Positions 6,223 through 8,386 of a DNA stretch of 8,386 nucleotides are shown here, piece by piece. Within the stretch, counting starts at the first letter, position 1, and each line of letters starts with the position of its first letter. The stretch is taken from the NCBI GenBank assembly GCA_030743445.1, contig JASLSL010000152.1:1-8386 (forward strand), in the 5' to 3' direction. The notes under the pieces are model-generated. The model had not been told where the DNA came from and ran no database searches. It saw only the letters and a list, made by a program, of their open reading frames with translations. The position numbers and the translations under genes are program-made. The stretch comes from Alphaproteobacteria bacterium (lineage in GTDB: Bacteria; Pseudomonadota; Alphaproteobacteria; UBA8366).

Positions 6223-6933
6223 TTATGGCTCGATCCGTAGCGGCCGCGCCAGTTCTATCCCGTCCACTGCGACCGAGCAATCGTAGCAGATCGCCTCGAC
6301 CCCGACCGCGAGCGCTTCGTCCAGCGCCGCGGCGTAAGCCGGGTCGATATCGTCCGCGAGTCTGAAATGGTCGCAGTCGCCGCGTTGGACAAGGTAGACC
6401 ATCACCGCGCGGGCGCCGCCCTCGACCATGTCCGACATCTCGACCAAGTGCTTGGCGCCGCGTTTGGTCACCGCGTCGGGAAATTCCGCCGCACCCTCGC
6501 GGCCTGCCTGGTCGCGTTTCAAATGCACGTTCTTGACCTCGACGTAGCACGGCGGCCGCTTCTCGTCCTCGAGCAGGATATCGATGCGGCTCGATTGGCC
6601 GTACTTCACCTCGCGGCGCAGCCCGCCGTAGCCGGCGAGCTCGGGAATGCGCCCGCCCTCGATGGATTCGGCGACGATCCCGTTGGGGTGGCTGGTATTG
6701 ATCCCGACCAGGTGGTCGCCGACGCGGATCAACTCCCAGCGCCAGTCGAGCTTGGCCTTTGGGTTGCGATTGGCCGACAGCCAGACCTCGGAGTCCGGCG
6801 CGTCGAGCCCGGTCATCGAGCCCGGATTGGCGCAGTGGGCGACCACGGTCCTGCCGTCGAGCTCGATATCCGAAAGGAAACGCTTGTAGCGGCGCAGCAA
6901 GGTGCCGCGGACCAGGGGGGCGGGGAATTTCAT
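6223..6933 (-). CDS. sfsA: SfsA family protein (sugar fermentation stimulation homolog, nuclease-like)
   Basis: This 236-residue protein matches SfsA over its whole usual length. It has the N-terminal OB-fold-like segment opening MKFPAPLVRGTLLRRYKRFL, the HCANPGSMTGL motif (33-43), the INTSHPN segment (78-84), and the C-terminal PD-(D/E)xK-like nuclease core with Asp118 in SRIDILL and Glu132/Lys134 in YVEVKNVHL. It was named in E. coli for an effect on maltose metabolism when overexpressed, with nonspecific DNA binding; its cellular role is still unclear. The ATG at 6933 is preceded only by a weak purine-rich GCGAAAAG stretch, but MKFP agrees with family N-termini and a longer in-frame extension would overlap the protease gene. 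It precedes map by 38 bp, a neighbour relation I recall from other Alphaproteobacteria. Confidence 0.95.
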   Translation of the reverse strand: MKFPAPLVRGTLLRRYKRFLSDIELDGRTVVAHCANPGSMTGLDAPDSEVWLSANRNPKAKLDWRWELIRVGDHLVGINTSHPNGIVAESIEGGRIPELAGYGGLRREVKYGQSSRIDILLEDEKRPPCYVEVKNVHLKRDQAGREGAAEFPDAVTKRGAKHLVEMSDMVEGGARAVMVYLVQRGDCDHFRLADDIDPAYAAALDEALAVGVEAICYDCSVAVDGIELARPLRIEP

Positions 6934-6973
6934 CTTTTCGCTGCGCGCCAATCGGTCGTGGGGACGATCCGCG

Positions 6974-7002
6974 ACGATACGGCGCGGACCGGATTTTCGC
7001 AA
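6974..7002 (-). promoter_or_regulatory. Candidate sigma70-type promoter for sfsA and the genes downstream
   Basis: On the minus strand TTGCGA (7002-6997) and TATCGT (6979-6974) each match four of six consensus positions and are separated by exactly 17 nt. Transcription would begin near 6967, about 34 nt before the sfsA ATG. The site lies in the 79-bp gap after the protease gene and could drive sfsA-map and perhaps benE-radC independently of the protease. Found by eye. Confidence 0.4.
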
Positions 7003-7012
7003 CGCCGCCCTG

Positions 7013-8158
7013 TCAACGCCGCGGGCGCGGCGCTTGCCCTCCGGGCCCGGCGCGGCCCAGGAACCCGCGGGCGGCCGGCGCCATCCTTGGATGGTGTTCC
7101 TCGATAAGCTGCAGGGCACGCTCGGCAAGGACGGAATTTCCGCCGAATCGACCGGCCTGTACGGCGAGCCGCAATACCTGGGCATCGGCCGGGGCGACCT
7201 GCAACAACCACTCCAGGTGCGGCACCGCGTCTCTGTGGCGGAGCGCAAAGTGCAAGGTCACGACGAGGCCGATGCGTGCGTTGATCGCATGCGGGTCCTG
7301 ATCGAGGGCGCGGCCGAACAACGCGGCCGATTCGCCGTGGCGGCCGGCCCGGCCGAGCACCTGTCCGGCGAGGTCGAAGAGTTGGCGGTTGCCGCTCGCG
7401 GTGCAGCGCTCGACGATGCGCTCCACCGCGCGCCGCGCAAGGGTCACCCGGCGCCGCGGAATCCGCTCGAGGGTTTCGGCGCACTCCCGGTAGGCCGTGC
7501 CGATGCGCTGACTCGTCTCCTGGCGGGCCGGGCCGCTGGCGGCCTCGAGCCGGGCGATCTCGGATGACGGAATGGCCTCGTTGCGGCCCTCGCCGCCGGC
7601 GGCGACGATGGCGACGAGCCGGCCGTCCGCGTCGACCACGGCGCCACCACTGGTGCCAGGGCCGCTCGCCGCCGAGTGGTGCAGACGGGCGAGCGGCTTG
7701 CCCTCGGCCGGCAACAGCACCACCCGCCCCGGCTTGTGAACGGCGATGCGGCGAGTGCGCAGTTCGGCCGCCACAACGTAAAGCGTGCCGTCGAGCGAGG
7801 CCGCGCCGAGAGGCGGCGGCGTGGCGCCGGGCAAGCCCTTTGCCTCGAGCAAGACCAAATCGCCCCGATATGCGGTCGGGATGACCCGTGCCTCGATGCT
7901 ACCGCCGTCGGCGAGCTTGACCGTGACCTGCTCACGGTCGGCGACGATATGACGGTTGGTCACGAGCCGGTCGGGGCCGACCAGCACGGCGCTGCCGAAG
8001 GGATCCCACGAGGCGATCACGAAGACCGCCCGGCGCGCGTCGCAGACTGGCGCTGGCGCCTCGCATGCCTCCTGCCCGGCGGCCGGAAGGGACGCCAGCA
8101 GGATCGCCGCAAGGGCGATGACTTTCGACAACCGGAACAACACGATCAACAATGTCAC
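7013..8158 (-). CDS. Secreted trypsin-like serine protease with C-terminal TPR-like region
   Basis: The 381-residue product begins with a Sec signal peptide: basic Arg9/Lys12, hydrophobic core VIALAAILLASL (13-24), and a likely cleavage after PAAG at residue 28. The mature protein should be periplasmic or secreted. A compact S1/DegP-type protease domain follows with an apparent full triad: His70 in TNRHIVAD, Asp100 in RGDLVLL, Ser170 in GPGTSGGAVVDADG. There is no PDZ domain. Residues about 257-358 show TPR-like helical periodicity (AALFGRALDQDP, VPHLEWLLQVAPAD, LAERALQLIEEHHP), suggesting a protein-binding module. The tail is rich in Gly, Pro and Arg. Four cysteines (32, 39, 226, 252) could form disulfides. 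There is no ATG near the N-terminus; GTG at 8158 is only 2 nt after a GGGGGG run, while TTG at 8152 would have an 8-nt spacing. The substrate is unknown. Confidence 0.85.
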   Translation of the reverse strand: MTLLIVLFRLSKVIALAAILLASLPAAGQEACEAPAPVCDARRAVFVIASWDPFGSAVLVGPDRLVTNRHIVADREQVTVKLADGGSIEARVIPTAYRGDLVLLEAKGLPGATPPPLGAASLDGTLYVVAAELRTRRIAVHKPGRVVLLPAEGKPLARLHHSAASGPGTSGGAVVDADGRLVAIVAAGGEGRNEAIPSSEIARLEAASGPARQETSQRIGTAYRECAETLERIPRRRVTLARRAVERIVERCTASGNRQLFDLAGQVLGRAGRHGESAALFGRALDQDPHAINARIGLVVTLHFALRHRDAVPHLEWLLQVAPADAQVLRLAVQAGRFGGNSVLAERALQLIEEHHPRMAPAARGFLGRAGPGGQAPRPRR

Positions 8159-8170
8159 GTCCCCCCGGCG

Positions 8171-8199
8171 AAAGAAAACCGCCGCCCGAAGGCGGCGGT
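8171..8199 (-). terminator. Rho-independent terminator with UUCG loop, directly upstream of the protease gene
   Basis: In the minus-strand transcript ACCGCCGCC (8199-8191) pairs perfectly with GGCGGCGGT (8186-8178) around a TTCG tetraloop, followed by TTTTCTTT (8178-8171). The 9-bp GC-rich stem with a stabilising C(UUCG)G loop and U-tract is a textbook intrinsic terminator in this direction only. It ends 12 bp before the protease GTG. It either closes a minus-strand gene lying beyond the right edge or acts as an attenuator in the protease leader. Confidence 0.85.
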
Positions 8200-8386
8200 C
8201 AATAAGGTAATACGTCAGGTGACAGCGGCGGTATTTGTTTTGTCGATTTGTCCGCGCGCCTGCCGTGAACCTTCCGCGTCAAATTGTGTGCCGAACGTCG
8301 ATCACGACCGGGCTGCCGGCGATGATCGATGTCCTGCGCTCTCCACGGCGGTAAACGGCTTCACCATAGTTAATGACATCAGATCA
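8200..8386. other. Non-coding stretch at the right edge, possible protease leader
   Basis: I find no supportable gene here. On the minus strand a 21-codon ATG frame (8367-8302) lacks a ribosome-binding site, and an adjacent open stretch of about 33 codons lacks any start. The notable feature is a second copy of ACCGCCGC on the minus strand (8232-8225), matching eight bases of the 5' stem of the terminator. It could compete for the same 3' stem half as an anti-terminator. No convincing promoter is seen: TTGACG (8282-8277) has only GC-rich DNA at the -10 distance. Confidence 0.4.

Noticed and set aside
5342..6286. Open frame of 314 codons on the plus strand across map
   Set aside because: It is antisense to map, whose metal ligands are all present; the plus-strand product resembles no family.
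6185..6550. N-terminal extension of map into the sfsA gene
   Set aside because: The frame is merely open. The translation is Arg/Gly-rich, overlaps clear SfsA sequence, and the ATG at 6184 fits family N-termini.
6934..7248. N-terminal extension of sfsA into the protease gene
   Set aside because: MKFPAPLVRGTL at 6933 is the family start; the extension is out of frame with the protease and has no homology I recognise.
8277..8282. TTGACG as a -35 box for the protease gene
   Set aside because: The expected -10 position falls in GCGCGC-type sequence with no resemblance to TATAAT.
8284..8383. Minus-strand open stretch reading DVINYGEAVYRRGERR and ending at 8284
   Set aside because: It looks somewhat protein-like but is bounded by a TGA at the window edge and contains no suitable start codon or ribosome-binding site near its beginning.

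Overview
The window reads as an ordinary stretch of chromosome from a GC-rich Alphaproteobacterium, probably of the Rhodospirillales type; this rests on base composition, codon use, the form of the proteins and the sfsA/map/radC neighbourhood, not on any marker gene. Coding density is high. I see no rRNA, tRNA, CRISPR array, phage gene or transposase. I did not find a convincing undescribed multi-gene system. The points worth a second look are regulatory or concern single proteins.

Left part (1-3186). The 5' end of purB (adenylosuccinate lyase) runs off the left edge on the minus strand. Divergent from it, on the plus strand, lie a class II aldolase/adducin-domain protein and an endonuclease/exonuclease/phosphatase-fold hydrolase. 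These two are almost touching and are probably co-transcribed. A heterodisulfide-reductase-like (Fe-S)-binding protein follows. It seems to have its own promoter, whose -35 box overlaps the stop codon of the hydrolase gene.

Convergence point (3187-3333). The plus-strand and minus-strand blocks meet here. The gap is filled by a repeat-like palindromic element made of nested hairpins, resembling dispersed intergenic repeats of many proteobacteria.

Right part (3334-8386), all minus strand and read right to left: a secreted trypsin-like serine protease with a C-terminal TPR-like region, sfsA, map (methionine aminopeptidase), a BenE-family transporter and radC. Gaps are 79, 38, 66 and 49 bp, which suits one operon or overlapping transcription units. 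A plausible sigma70-type promoter lies just upstream of sfsA. The benE ribosome-binding site sits in the loop of a perfect 8-bp hairpin that ends at the start codon. A strong UUCG-loop terminator lies immediately upstream of the protease gene. A second copy of one stem half lies further upstream, so an attenuator is possible. The last 187 bases hold no supportable gene.

Functionally the genes are mostly unrelated housekeeping functions (purine synthesis, N-terminal methionine removal, a JAMM-domain protein, a nuclease-like protein) plus accessory enzymes of unknown substrate. Nothing in the window shows that the aldolase-like, hydrolase and Fe-S proteins share a pathway.
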